A stretch of 64,000 nucleotides of DNA from Hymenobacter sedentarius (GTDB taxonomy: Bacteria; Bacteroidota; Bacteroidia; Cytophagales; Hymenobacteraceae): positions 310,001 through 374,000 of the forward strand of contig NZ_CP013909.1 in the NCBI RefSeq assembly GCF_001507645.1. Reading direction: 5' to 3'. The notes beneath the pieces were generated by a model. The model did not search any database. It worked only from the letters and a program-made list of their open reading frames with translations, and was not told the DNA's origin. Within the stretch, counting starts at the first letter, position 1. Each line of letters opens with the position of its first letter. Positions 7,474 through 16,194 of the stretch are shown piece by piece. Made by a program: the position numbers and the translations under genes.

Positions 7474-8787
7474 CTACTCCTGCTCCTCCACCACCTCCAC
7501 CGGGCCGGCAATGACAATCTGCATATCCTCCGGCTTGAGGTATTGCTGGGCCAGCTTCTGCAGCGTCTCGGCGTCGGCGGCTTCGGTTTGGCGCACGAAT
7601 TCGGTGTAGTAATCGGCGGGCAAGCCCAGGAAGACCTGCGTTTTGTATTTATCGCACTGCTCGAATACCGTGGACAACTCGTTGGCGAATTTCCCCAGGA
7701 TGTAATTCTTCACCGTCGACAGCTCTTCGGCGGGAATGGCTTCTTCCTGCAGGCGGCGCAGTTCCAGCTCAATTTCACTCACGGCCACGTCGGCACTTTC
7801 GCCCTTCACATCGGTGGCGATGACGAGCGAGGTGCCGTGCTCGCGCGGGCCCACGCTGGCGTAAATGCCGTAGGTCAAGCCTTTGTCTTCGCGGATGTTG
7901 CGCATCAGGCGCGAGCCAAAATAGCCGCCCAATACGTTCACCAGCAACTTCAGGTGGTGGGTCTCGGGGTGCGTGGGCGCGAGCCAAGCACGGCCCATGC
8001 GCACCGAGGCCTGCAGGCTGCCGGCCACGGCCACCCGGTCGGTAGCGGAGCGGCCCGTAAAATCATGGGCGGCGCCATTGGTAAAAATAGGCAGGTCGGC
8101 GGCCGAATGCACCGCCGTGGCGGGCACGCTGAAGGCGGCGGCTACCAATTCGCGTTCGGCGGCCACATCGCCGCACAAAAACACCTCGACGTTGCCAAAG
8201 GAATAGGCCGCGCGATGGAAAGCCTGGGCTTCTTCCACGGTCAGGGCCTGGTAGGCCTCGCTGTCGAAGGGCCGGCCGTATGGGGTGTCGGCCCCAAACA
8301 GCAGCTCATTGAAACGCTCCGAAGCCAGGAAGCTGGTCTTCTGGCGTTCTACGCGCACGTTTTGGATGGTGCGGGTTTTCAGCTGCTCCAGCTCAGCGGC
8401 CGGGAAGGCGGGGTTGGTGAGCACGTCCGTCACCAAAGGCAGCAGCACCGGCAGGTGGCGCGTGAGGCAGTAGAGCGTGAGGGTGGAGCGGTCGAAGCCG
8501 GCGTCGCACTCCAGAGAGGCGCCGTAGAAGGCCACTTCGTCAGCAATCTGGCGGGCGGTGCGGGTGGTGGTGCCTTCCAGCAGCATGCGCGCGGTGAGAG
8601 AGGCCAGGCCGAAGCGTGGCTCGGCCATTTTGCCGGCCCGGAACACGGCCTGCAGGCGCACCACCGGCTGGGCATCGTTGGCCATCACGTGCAAACGGGC
8701 GCCGCTGGGCAATGAAAATACGTCGGCCGCTGGCAGCGTTACGCGGGCCAGTGGCTGAACGGGAGGAGCGACGGTACGGTCGAGCAT
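7474..8787 (-). CDS. M16 family (insulinase-like) protein lacking the zinc motif
   Basis: A 437-residue single M16 unit with the two usual half-domains: the N-terminal part contains AVFRAGKMAEPRFGLASLTA, and the C-terminal part contains LVNVLGGYFGSRLMRNIREDKGLTYGIYA, which matches the R/Y pair of M16 peptidases. The catalytic HxxEH that should follow the GLAS segment is absent (LTARML in its place), so this is a non-catalytic subunit, as in the beta partner of mitochondrial processing peptidase-like pairs. A catalytic partner is not next to it here. There is no signal peptide from the ATG at 8787. It is the last gene of a minus-strand run after porU and porV, but a palindromic repeat separates it from porV. 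Confidence 0.85.
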   Translation of the reverse strand: MLDRTVAPPVQPLARVTLPAADVFSLPSGARLHVMANDAQPVVRLQAVFRAGKMAEPRFGLASLTARMLLEGTTTRTARQIADEVAFYGASLECDAGFDRSTLTLYCLTRHLPVLLPLVTDVLTNPAFPAAELEQLKTRTIQNVRVERQKTSFLASERFNELLFGADTPYGRPFDSEAYQALTVEEAQAFHRAAYSFGNVEVFLCGDVAAERELVAAAFSVPATAVHSAADLPIFTNGAAHDFTGRSATDRVAVAGSLQASVRMGRAWLAPTHPETHHLKLLVNVLGGYFGSRLMRNIREDKGLTYGIYASVGPREHGTSLVIATDVKGESADVAVSEIELELRRLQEEAIPAEELSTVKNYILGKFANELSTVFEQCDKYKTQVFLGLPADYYTEFVRQTEAADAETLQKLAQQYLKPEDMQIVIAGPVEVVEEQE

Positions 8788-8837
8788 CAGGAAGGAAATA
8801 TGGATTGAAAGGACGGGATAAATAACAGCAAAAAGAA

Positions 8838-8937
8838 CGTCATGCCGGGCCCAGCCCAAGCCTCTCTCCTGCCCAGCTAACCCAACCGAATGAATTAGTA
8901 CTGTGGCAGAGGGGCTTGGGCTGGGCCCGGCATGACG
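8838..8937. repeat. Dispersed palindromic element, copy 2 (diverged)
   Basis: About 100 bases, with arms of roughly 28-30 bases starting CGTCATGCCGGGCCCAGCCC and ending in the complement GGCATGACG. The outer CGTCATG ends agree with copies 1, 3, 4 and 5, but the inner arm sequence differs and the two arms have changed together. It lies between porV and the M16 gene. Confidence 0.8.
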
Positions 8938-8972
8938 CTCTGCTATCAGCTCGTCAACCGAAAGTAGGCGAC

Positions 8973-10208
8973 TTAGTTCGAGGGGGCTTCGCCGCTAGTG
9001 CCACCGGCGCCGTTTTCGTCGAAGGCCTGGGAAAGCTTGTTCAGGTTGAAGTGCAGCGACACCCGGATGGTTTGGGCCAGGGGGTTGTTTTGGGAGTTGC
9101 CGCCGGTGGGCACCAGGTACGTGCCGTCGATGCCAAACACCTGGTAGCGCACGCCGAGGCCCATGCTCACGTACTGGCGGTCGCCTTTGTCAGGGGCTTC
9201 GTAGAAATACCCGCCCCGGGCATACAGCAGGTCGTTGTAGTTGTACTCGAGGCCGGTCGAGAGGTTGATTTCGCGCAGCTCTTCCTTAAACCCGCCGGGG
9301 GCATCGCTGAACGAGCCCAGCATGCCACTCACGATGGACTTGTTGGCAATCTCCTTGTTCTTTGCCACTATTTCCGGGTCGTTTTCCAGCAGCACGCCGT
9401 TCACGTCGTAGTAGGGCGAGGGCACCAGCAGCTTGCTGGCATCGAACACCAGGGTGATTTTGTTGTACTGGTCAATTTCCCGCGTCAAGGCCGTGCCCAA
9501 CTTCAGGGTAGTGGGCAGGAAGCTGGGGTTCTCGGCGTCGTTGTAGGTAATCTTGTTGCCAATGTTGGTAACGGAGGCCCCAAACGCCAGGTTGTACAGC
9601 CCGGAGCCGATGGTGGCGTCCTTGGAGTAATAAGCGCCCAGGTCGACGGCCGCCGCGTTGCCGGGCTTGGCATCGTTGCCGTTCACGGTGCCCACCAGGT
9701 TGGAGCGGATGTAGCGGGCCGAGGCGCCGACCCCGAAGTTATCGGTGAGCTGAATGCCGTACGAAACCGTGAGGGCATACTCCTTGGGGCTGAAAGAGCC
9801 CTGCGGAATATTCTGGCCGTTGCGGTAGTCGATGGTGCCCAAATCGAAGTACATCAGCGACCCGCCAAACGCCGAACGCTGCCCTACTTTGCCATAGGCC
9901 GACAGGTACGACAGGCTCATGTCGTCGGTGATGTTGCGCAGCCACGGCGAATAGGAGGCCGCCGCCGAGTATTTATACGGCACAAAGCCCAACTTTCCCG
10001 CGTTGAAATAAGCTGAGTTGGCATCCGGGGAAGTGGCCACGCCGGCCTCGCCCAGCGCCGAGGCCCGTGCATCGGGGCTGAGCGTCAGAATCGGCACGGC
10101 CGTGGTAATGGCGTGGGGGCTGAGTTGGGCCTTGGTCTGGCCAGTGGCTGCAATGGCCAGCAAGCCGGCAAACAGGGCCACGCGCGAACGGGAAAAGGAA
10201 GGGTGCAT
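8973..10208 (-). CDS. porV: Type IX secretion system outer-membrane protein PorV
   Basis: A 411-residue FadL-like barrel of the T9SS that shuttles cargo from the translocon to the sortase PorU. The N-terminus is a signal peptide (VALFAGLLAIAATGQTKAQL), followed by the family hallmark ILTLSPDARASALGEAGVAT, then alternating barrel strands such as AAASYSPWLRNITDDMSLSY and FGVGASARYIRSNLVG. The ATG at 10208 gives a clean signal peptide. It lies 49 bases downstream of porU on the same strand, the gene order seen in many Bacteroidota, so the two are probably co-transcribed. Confidence 0.95.
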   Translation of the reverse strand: MHPSFSRSRVALFAGLLAIAATGQTKAQLSPHAITTAVPILTLSPDARASALGEAGVATSPDANSAYFNAGKLGFVPYKYSAAASYSPWLRNITDDMSLSYLSAYGKVGQRSAFGGSLMYFDLGTIDYRNGQNIPQGSFSPKEYALTVSYGIQLTDNFGVGASARYIRSNLVGTVNGNDAKPGNAAAVDLGAYYSKDATIGSGLYNLAFGASVTNIGNKITYNDAENPSFLPTTLKLGTALTREIDQYNKITLVFDASKLLVPSPYYDVNGVLLENDPEIVAKNKEIANKSIVSGMLGSFSDAPGGFKEELREINLSTGLEYNYNDLLYARGGYFYEAPDKGDRQYVSMGLGVRYQVFGIDGTYLVPTGGNSQNNPLAQTIRVSLHFNLNKLSQAFDENGAGGTSGEAPSN

Positions 10209-10257
10209 AGATGAGGGAAAGAAGACCACACGCGGCCTGAGAGCAAATAAAAGCAGA

Positions 10258-13200
10258 TTAATTTAGGATGACGAGTTTTTCGTATTTCGAGACCGAACTA
10301 CCGTTGAGCTGTGACCGCACGCTGAGGCGGTACACGTAAACGCCACGAGCCAGCTGGTCATTGTATTCATCGCGGCCATTCCAGGAAATACTTCGCTGGT
10401 GGGCATCGGTGCTGGGCACTACCGCCGTGAGCGTGCGCACCAAATGGCCGGATACGGTGAAAATCTGGACTTGTACGTCTAAGTTGGTGGGTTCGCTGCC
10501 GGCCTGGTTGTGGTCGAAGAAGAACGTAGTTGAGCTGGCAAACGGATTGGGGTAGTTCAGCACGTGGTCGAGCGCCAGCTTTTCGTTGTGCGCCACAATA
10601 AACTCGATTTCTTTTTCTGCCGAGTTGTTGTACGTGTCCCAGGCTTTCAGGCGCAGCGTGTGCGGGCCGGTGGGCAGGTCCTTAAACAGGTTGTTGACCT
10701 GCCCGGAGCGGAAGTCGCCCACCTTGGCCACGTAGCTGTCGTTGAGCACGATGAGCTTGGTGGGGTCGTTGTCGAGCACGGCCGTGATGTCGTGCCCAAT
10801 GCCCGCGCCGGTGGTGTTGATGCCGCTCGAGTCGCTGAGTTGGGCCAGCAGCGTGGTGTTTTGCCCGGTGAGGCCGCCAAACACAAAGGACTCGTTGTCC
10901 ATGAACAGCTTAATGACCGGGGGCATGGTGTCCTTCAGGAAATCGCGGGCCGCGCCGCCCACTTGCTTGAGCTGGTAGCCGTGCGCGTCGATGCGGTGCG
11001 TCCCGTCGAAGGCGTAGAGGCTGACTTTGCCCAGCCCGACGTTGTAGTTAATGTCCTTGGGCACCACGAAGGTGAGGTTAAACTCGCCGTTCACCACGTT
11101 GGCCTGCCCGCCATAAATCACACTTTCCTGGATTACCACCGGCCGCGGCGCATCGGCCGAGTTGGGGTCGCCGCCGGCCTCGTTGCCGAGCGTCTTCACG
11201 GTGCTGGGCTTGTCGTAAATGGTGACCTGGGCCACGCCGGTGAAGGCCGAATTGACGGCGCCGTTGTTGAGCAGGCGGCCGTGCAGCCGCACGCGGGCCA
11301 GCGCCTGCAGGGTATCGGTGGAGGTCCAGGGGCCGGCGCCCACCCGCGTCCGGATGCTGTCGAGGGCCACCGTTTGCCGGGGGTAGGCCAGCGTCATGCT
11401 GGGGTCGGCCAGCAGCGTGTAGTTGCGGTTGTTGATAACGCCCGGCTGCCCGGCGCCGGGGTAATCGTTCTTGCTCAGCATCACCACCGTGCCGATGCTG
11501 GGCATCTGGCCGTTGGCCAGCGGCCGCAGCACCCGGTTGAAATAGGCCTGGTTCAGGCCAGCGTTGAGGCCGGCATCTACCACGCGGGTGGTGGTAAACA
11601 GGCCAATGGCGCCGCCGGTGGGGTTGTCGGTAAGCGACTGCTCACCGGCCGAGGTAAAATCGGGGTTGTCGTAAGTGCTGAAATCGCAGGTGCCGGTGGT
11701 GAAAAACGTCAGGTTGTTGGCGTTGCGCAGGGCCAGCACCGAGGCATTGGTCAAAATCTGCTCATCGGTCCAGCCCTTCGGCCCGCCGTGGCCCAAGTAG
11801 TTCACAATCAAGGAGCCTTGCTCCACCGACTGGTCGATGGCGCGGCTGGCTTCGGGCGAGCGCTGGCCCGCCGATACCGACAGTTGCGGGTAGAGGTCCA
11901 GGTACACCTTGTGCACGTTATAGACCGGGTAGTCCGTTTGGATGACCTTGGCAATCAGCTCCGAGCCTTGCCCCACAAACAAGTCCCCGTTGCCGTCGTC
12001 CGAGACCAGCGTGATGCGGTTGCGCCACTTGCCATACGCGGCCGGGGCATCGTAGCTTATTAGCTTATCAACCACCTGCTTCGCTTGCTCGGCGTTGGTC
12101 CGGTCGCCTTTGGGCGTGCGTATCGGCAGGCGGCCCACGCCAATGTCGAGCAGCTCGCTGCCTGGGTTCTGCTCGCTCCATTCGCCTTCGTCGTCGTCGA
12201 GCAAGGCAAAGTAGTCGTCGGAAGAGTAGCTGGCTTGGCCAAAAGCGCCGCCGTAAAAAGGCGCCAACGACTCCCGCGACTCGTAAGTGGGCACGTAGTT
12301 TTGGTTGACGGCGTCGAAGTCCGCGTCGTTCTTAAACGGCGTCCGGTCTTTCCACCACGCGGGCTCAAAACTTTTGTTGTTGTAGGGGTCCGACTTGTAG
12401 TCAAACGAGGCATCGCCGAACAGCAGCAGCTGCATCTGTTTGCCCTGGGGCGCCCGATCATAGAGCTGCTTCATCATGTCGCGGATGGCCGTAATGTCCT
12501 GGCCGCCCGAGCCATACTCATTATACACTTCCGAGGTTGTCACCACGGCCACGCGCAGGTTGTCGTGGCTGGTGCGGTGGTTAGCCAGCCGCTGCGCCTG
12601 GCTTTTGAAGGCCGGATACGTCACAATGACCAAGTCGACCAGAGCGGCCGCGTTGCTGTTGAGGGCGTGCAGGTCCTGGTTTGCAACCTTCCCAAATTCG
12701 CGGGGCTTGCCGAAGGTGCCGTTGGGCTGGAAGGCCACGTACTCGCGCAGCGTATCGGCCGGCGCCAGAAAAGTGCCGGTGCTGCCCGCCAGGGCGAGCG
12801 CGCGGGCGGTGGCCTGGCGCGGGTTGGTCACGTCCCACACCGTGGCTCCGGTGGCATTGGCAAGCTCAAAGCGGTTTACCGCTTTCGGCGCGATGTTCGA
12901 CAGCGAGCGAAACTCAAGCTGGCTGCCGCTCAGCCGCAGCTGGCGCTGGGCGTTGATTTCCAGGTAGTCGAGGTAGGCGCTGGCCGCGGGGTCGCTGCTG
13001 TTGTAGGTTAGCCCAACTTTTAGCTCAACTCCTGGGTTGGCCAGCGTGAGCTGCCGGGTAACGGTGCTGACGGTGGCAATGGCCCCAAAATCGTAGTTGG
13101 GCCGCGCATCCAACGACTGGCTGCCCAACGCGCTGCCGTTCAGCGTGAGCTGAAACGCGCTGGCCGTGGCCGAATTGGCTACCAGCGACGACGTGACGCG

Positions 13201-14313
13201 GATGGGCGAATTGGGCACCAGGTCGGGGATATTGCCGAAGACGAACTCCTTCTGGGCACCATTGCCAAAGACTTCGCCCACCCAGTTGCGGCCCGAGCCC
13301 GAACCACTGGAGCTGGCCTTGTGCATCAGGTTCAGCAGGTCGTGCTCGTAAAAGTCGCGGTAGGTGAACGCGTTGATGGTAGGCGTGGTGGCGGTGGCGG
13401 CGGGCGCCGTGGCGGTGGGCACCCGGCGCCCGGCCGTGTTATTCACCGTCACGAAGTAGTAAGTCGTGTCGGTGTAAATGTTGTTGCGGTGCCGGAATAC
13501 GCCGCCCTGGGCCTCCCAGGTGTGGGCGCCGGGCGAGTAAAACAGAAAGTACTCGTTGTCGTCGAACACGTTGTCGCCGTTGCCCACCAGCAGCACGTTG
13601 TTTTCGGCCAGGTCATCGGGGCGGGGCACAGCATTGGCCTGAGGCAGGATGCCCATGGAGTTGCCGTACACGTGCAGGTTGTTGGGGTTGATGCCTTGCA
13701 GGTCTTTGCGGCCCAGTATGCGCAGCAGCGCTTCCTTGTCGAGCTTGTAGATGCCGCTTTCGGCCACGCCCATCTTGTACCAGTCGCCGGTGGCCAGCAC
13801 CGAATGCGAAGCGTGCGGGCGGTTGGCCGTTGAGCCGCGGGCCGCGATTGGGCTGGTGCCTGGCGAGTAGCGGTAGTCGAACGACGTCAGGCGCTCGGGC
13901 CGGCCGGTTTGGGGGTTGCGGCGCACGGGACGCAGGCTCAGGTGCGATACCACCCGCTTCATTTCGGTGCCGGAGCTGAGCGTTGGTTCTGGCCCGGCCG
14001 GCAGTCGGGCGGCATCAAACAGCTTGGCATCGGCCGCCGGGAAGGGCTCGTACACTAGGTTCACCAGCTCGCCCGCACCTACCTCGCCGTTCAGCCGCAG
14101 GCTAAACCAGCCCACTTGGTCGTCCAGGGCCGGGTGCGCTTCATCGAACGTGGGCACTTTCTGCTTGCGGGAGCTCAGCGTGGGCACCTCCGCGTAGCCG
14201 CCCCATTTGATAACGCCGTGGGCCGTGGCCTCCCCGCCCGGTTGGGCCGCTATTGGGGTGGCCGCGCCTAGTATCAATCCCGCAAACGCAACGCAGAGAA
14301 AAATTAGACGCAT
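10258..14313 (-). CDS. porU: Type IX secretion system sortase PorU (C25 peptidase)
   Basis: A 1351-residue gingipain-type cysteine protease that removes the C-terminal sorting domain of T9SS cargo and attaches the cargo to the surface. A signal peptide (residues 1-22) is followed by a long beta-rich prodomain. The C25 domain spans about residues 570-960, with the catalytic His in NYLGHGGPKGW (about 842) and the catalytic Cys in TTGTCDFSTYDNPDF (about 876). The last 90 residues (LNYPNPFASSTTF, WNGRDEYNDQLARGVYVYRL) form a T9SS-type C-terminal domain. The ATG at 14313 starts MRLIFLCVAFAGLI, a proper signal peptide; a longer frame upstream adds 24 residues without one. porV follows directly. Confidence 0.95.
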   Translation of the reverse strand: MRLIFLCVAFAGLILGAATPIAAQPGGEATAHGVIKWGGYAEVPTLSSRKQKVPTFDEAHPALDDQVGWFSLRLNGEVGAGELVNLVYEPFPAADAKLFDAARLPAGPEPTLSSGTEMKRVVSHLSLRPVRRNPQTGRPERLTSFDYRYSPGTSPIAARGSTANRPHASHSVLATGDWYKMGVAESGIYKLDKEALLRILGRKDLQGINPNNLHVYGNSMGILPQANAVPRPDDLAENNVLLVGNGDNVFDDNEYFLFYSPGAHTWEAQGGVFRHRNNIYTDTTYYFVTVNNTAGRRVPTATAPAATATTPTINAFTYRDFYEHDLLNLMHKASSSGSGSGRNWVGEVFGNGAQKEFVFGNIPDLVPNSPIRVTSSLVANSATASAFQLTLNGSALGSQSLDARPNYDFGAIATVSTVTRQLTLANPGVELKVGLTYNSSDPAASAYLDYLEINAQRQLRLSGSQLEFRSLSNIAPKAVNRFELANATGATVWDVTNPRQATARALALAGSTGTFLAPADTLREYVAFQPNGTFGKPREFGKVANQDLHALNSNAAALVDLVIVTYPAFKSQAQRLANHRTSHDNLRVAVVTTSEVYNEYGSGGQDITAIRDMMKQLYDRAPQGKQMQLLLFGDASFDYKSDPYNNKSFEPAWWKDRTPFKNDADFDAVNQNYVPTYESRESLAPFYGGAFGQASYSSDDYFALLDDDEGEWSEQNPGSELLDIGVGRLPIRTPKGDRTNAEQAKQVVDKLISYDAPAAYGKWRNRITLVSDDGNGDLFVGQGSELIAKVIQTDYPVYNVHKVYLDLYPQLSVSAGQRSPEASRAIDQSVEQGSLIVNYLGHGGPKGWTDEQILTNASVLALRNANNLTFFTTGTCDFSTYDNPDFTSAGEQSLTDNPTGGAIGLFTTTRVVDAGLNAGLNQAYFNRVLRPLANGQMPSIGTVVMLSKNDYPGAGQPGVINNRNYTLLADPSMTLAYPRQTVALDSIRTRVGAGPWTSTDTLQALARVRLHGRLLNNGAVNSAFTGVAQVTIYDKPSTVKTLGNEAGGDPNSADAPRPVVIQESVIYGGQANVVNGEFNLTFVVPKDINYNVGLGKVSLYAFDGTHRIDAHGYQLKQVGGAARDFLKDTMPPVIKLFMDNESFVFGGLTGQNTTLLAQLSDSSGINTTGAGIGHDITAVLDNDPTKLIVLNDSYVAKVGDFRSGQVNNLFKDLPTGPHTLRLKAWDTYNNSAEKEIEFIVAHNEKLALDHVLNYPNPFASSTTFFFDHNQAGSEPTNLDVQVQIFTVSGHLVRTLTAVVPSTDAHQRSISWNGRDEYNDQLARGVYVYRLSVRSQLNGSSVSKYEKLVILN

Positions 14314-14459
14314 AGATGCATTACATGTTAAATACCATCCCGCCTGCACGGCGGCCGCCTGGTCGTGCGCTAGCAACAGCACCAAATAGCATCAGGTTCA
14401 CCCGGTATTTGCCGCTTAACTACCAAACAATCTATTTATTGTAGCCATGGAACAAATAG

Positions 14460-15155
14460 CTAGCGGGCCGCCGTCTTCGGCACTGAGAGCAGGACGTAGA
14501 GCAAGACCACCAGCGGCACGGCCGCGGCCTTCAGCACTAGCACCAAGGCGGCCGCCAGCATTAAAAATAGAAAACGGCGGCGATTATCGGCCCACCGCAA
14601 GTTCTTAAACTTCAGGGCAAACAGCGGAAGTTCAGCGACCAAGAGGCCCGAGAGCAGGGCCGTGAGACCCAGCAACAGCCCCGGATGCAGGATAATAGGC
14701 GTTAGCCCGAACTGGTCGTACGCCAGGATAAGGGGCAGCGACGCCACCACCAGCGTGCAGGCCGGGGTAGGTAGCCCAATAAAGGAAGTGGTTTGCCGGG
14801 TGTCGTTGTTGAACTTGGCCAGGCGCAGCGCCGAGAAGATGCTCACGGCAAAGCCAAAATACGGTACCCACACCGGCAGGCCGTCCGCACCGATGCCCCG
14901 GGCCAGCAGCTGGAAGAAAATAGCGCCCGGCACCACCCCAAACGACACCATATCAGCCAAAGAATCAAGGTCTTTACCAATGGCCGATGACACGCGCAGC
15001 GCCCGGGCCACAAGGCCATCGGCAAAATCGGCGGCGGCGGCGACGGCCACAAACCAGGCGCCCAATTCTAGCCGGCCGGCAAAAATGCTGGTGAGCGCCA
15101 GGCAGCCGCACAACAGGTTGAGGCAGGTAATGGCGTTGGGGAGGTGACGTTTCAA
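14460..15155 (-). CDS. pssA: CDP-diacylglycerol-serine O-phosphatidyltransferase
   Basis: A 231-residue membrane enzyme making phosphatidylserine, the precursor of phosphatidylethanolamine. The CDP-alcohol phosphatidyltransferase motif is visible as DGLVARALRVSSAIGKDLDS followed by LADMVSFG, with the family pattern DGxxAR, 8 residues, GxxxDxxxD. At least six hydrophobic segments follow. The start chosen is the TTG at 15155 (MKRHLPNAITCLNLLCGC), which matches the family N-terminus. A TTG at 15182 is also in frame but falls in a TTCCTTTG sequence that resembles a -7 promoter box, so it is less likely. The adjacent genes are not obviously related. Confidence 0.9.
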   Translation of the reverse strand: MKRHLPNAITCLNLLCGCLALTSIFAGRLELGAWFVAVAAAADFADGLVARALRVSSAIGKDLDSLADMVSFGVVPGAIFFQLLARGIGADGLPVWVPYFGFAVSIFSALRLAKFNNDTRQTTSFIGLPTPACTLVVASLPLILAYDQFGLTPIILHPGLLLGLTALLSGLLVAELPLFALKFKNLRWADNRRRFLFLMLAAALVLVLKAAAVPLVVLLYVLLSVPKTAAR

Positions 15156-15339
15156 GGGGGTGCAGGGTGAGGTAATGAGCAAAGGAAGCAGCCGGTCGTT
15201 CTGCTGAGCTTAACCCGGCTTCTCTACCGCGAGAGGCTCTGGTAAGTTGCGCCGTAAAGATGCCGGGCTGGCGCCGGCTGCTGAGTGGGCAAGCTCGTCA
15301 GGACAGGGGCGGGCGTTTAGCCCAATTTTCCTGTTTTGT

Positions 15340-15981
15340 TTAATTCAAAAAGGGATTTTCGCGCCGCTCCTCCCCGATGGTGGTGGCCGGGCCGTGCCCG
15401 GGGTACACCACGGTGGCATCGGGCAGGGTCATCAGCTCGGTTTCGATGCTGTGCAGCAGCTCGGCGTGGTTGCCGCCGGGCAAGTCGGTGCGGCCAATGC
15501 TGCGCTGAAACAGCACGTCGCCGCCGATAACGGTGGCCGTGGGCTCGTGGTAAAACACCACGTGGCCCGGCGCATGGCCCGGCGCAAAGCGCACTTCTAG
15601 CTCCGTTTCGCCGATGCGAACGGGCTGGCCGGCCACCAGCTCGCCGGTGGGCTCGGCAGGTTGGTACTGCGGAAAGCCGTAGTTGTCCGCGTAAGTAGAA
15701 ACGGCGCGCAGCGTGGCCAGGTCGAGCCGGTGTAGCAAGAAAGGGGTGCCCGGCCAGGTGGTCAGCACAAACTGGTTGCCGAGAACGTGGTCGATGTGGG
15801 CGTGGGTATTCAGCAGCAGTATTACCTGTAAGTCATTGCTTTTGATATACTCCCGGAGCGCCTGCTGCTCGGCGGGCGCGTAGCAGCCGGGGTCCACGAT
15901 GGCGCACTGCCGCGTGGCTTCGTCTATCAGCAGGTAAGTATTTTCGGAAAAAGCGTTGAAAGTAAATCCGGCGACGGTCAT
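15340..15981 (-). CDS. MBL-fold metallo-hydrolase (glyoxalase II-like)
   Basis: A 213-residue metallo-beta-lactamase fold hydrolase. The zinc motif LLNTHAHIDHVLGN lies near residue 60, the second histidine in RFAPGHAPGHVVFY, the bridging Asp in IGGDVLFQRSIGRTDLPGG and the last His in VVYPGHGPATTIGEE. The RTDLPGG segment is typical of the hydroxyacylglutathione hydrolase-like subgroup, which also includes persulfide dioxygenase relatives, so the substrate is open. The ATG at 15981 is chosen because a longer frame would translate the heptamer array at 16031-16093 as an artificial peptide. Confidence 0.88.
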   Translation of the reverse strand: MTVAGFTFNAFSENTYLLIDEATRQCAIVDPGCYAPAEQQALREYIKSNDLQVILLLNTHAHIDHVLGNQFVLTTWPGTPFLLHRLDLATLRAVSTYADNYGFPQYQPAEPTGELVAGQPVRIGETELEVRFAPGHAPGHVVFYHEPTATVIGGDVLFQRSIGRTDLPGGNHAELLHSIETELMTLPDATVVYPGHGPATTIGEERRENPFLN

Positions 15982-16030
15982 GCGAAATTGGAGTCTCTGA
16001 GCAATGCGGCAAGGTACGACGCTGGGGTTA

Positions 16031-16093
16031 ATGAGGAATGAGGAATGAGGAATGAGGAATGAGGAATGAGGAATGAGGAATGAGGAATGAGGA
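16031..16093. repeat. Heptanucleotide tandem repeat, 9 copies of ATGAGGA
   Basis: Nine perfect consecutive copies of the 7-base unit ATGAGGA with no interruption. The array lies between the divergent MBL gene (start 15981) and the FAD oxidoreductase gene (start 16195), 50 bases upstream of the former. Copy number in such arrays can change by slipped-strand mispairing. Confidence 0.95.
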
Positions 16094-16140
16094 AGTTCGG
16101 GCACCTTGGCCCAATTCTTCATTCTTCACTATTAATTCTT

Positions 16141-16175
16141 CATTAAGCGCAGCGTTATTCTACATTAAGCGCAGC
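16141..16175. repeat. Two direct repeats CATTAAGCGCAGC, 22-base spacing
   Basis: CATTAAGCGCAGC occurs at 16141-16153 and again at 16163-16175, so the repeats are 22 bases, about two helical turns, apart. They end 20 bases before the ATG of the FAD oxidoreductase. This could be a regulator binding site or a small duplication. Confidence 0.6.
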
Positions 16176-16194
16176 ATTCCTTACCTTTCCGGCC

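Noticed and set aside
10564-12063. Long open frame opposite porU
   Set aside because: It is antisense to the C25 peptidase domain and has no recognisable features.
16031-16093. CRISPR-like repeat array
   Set aside because: It is a continuous heptamer with no spacers; no cas genes are present.
15979-16122. N-terminal extension of the MBL hydrolase with repeated PHSSFLI
   Set aside because: It is only the translation of the ATGAGGA array on the minus strand. The family domain begins at the ATG at 15981.
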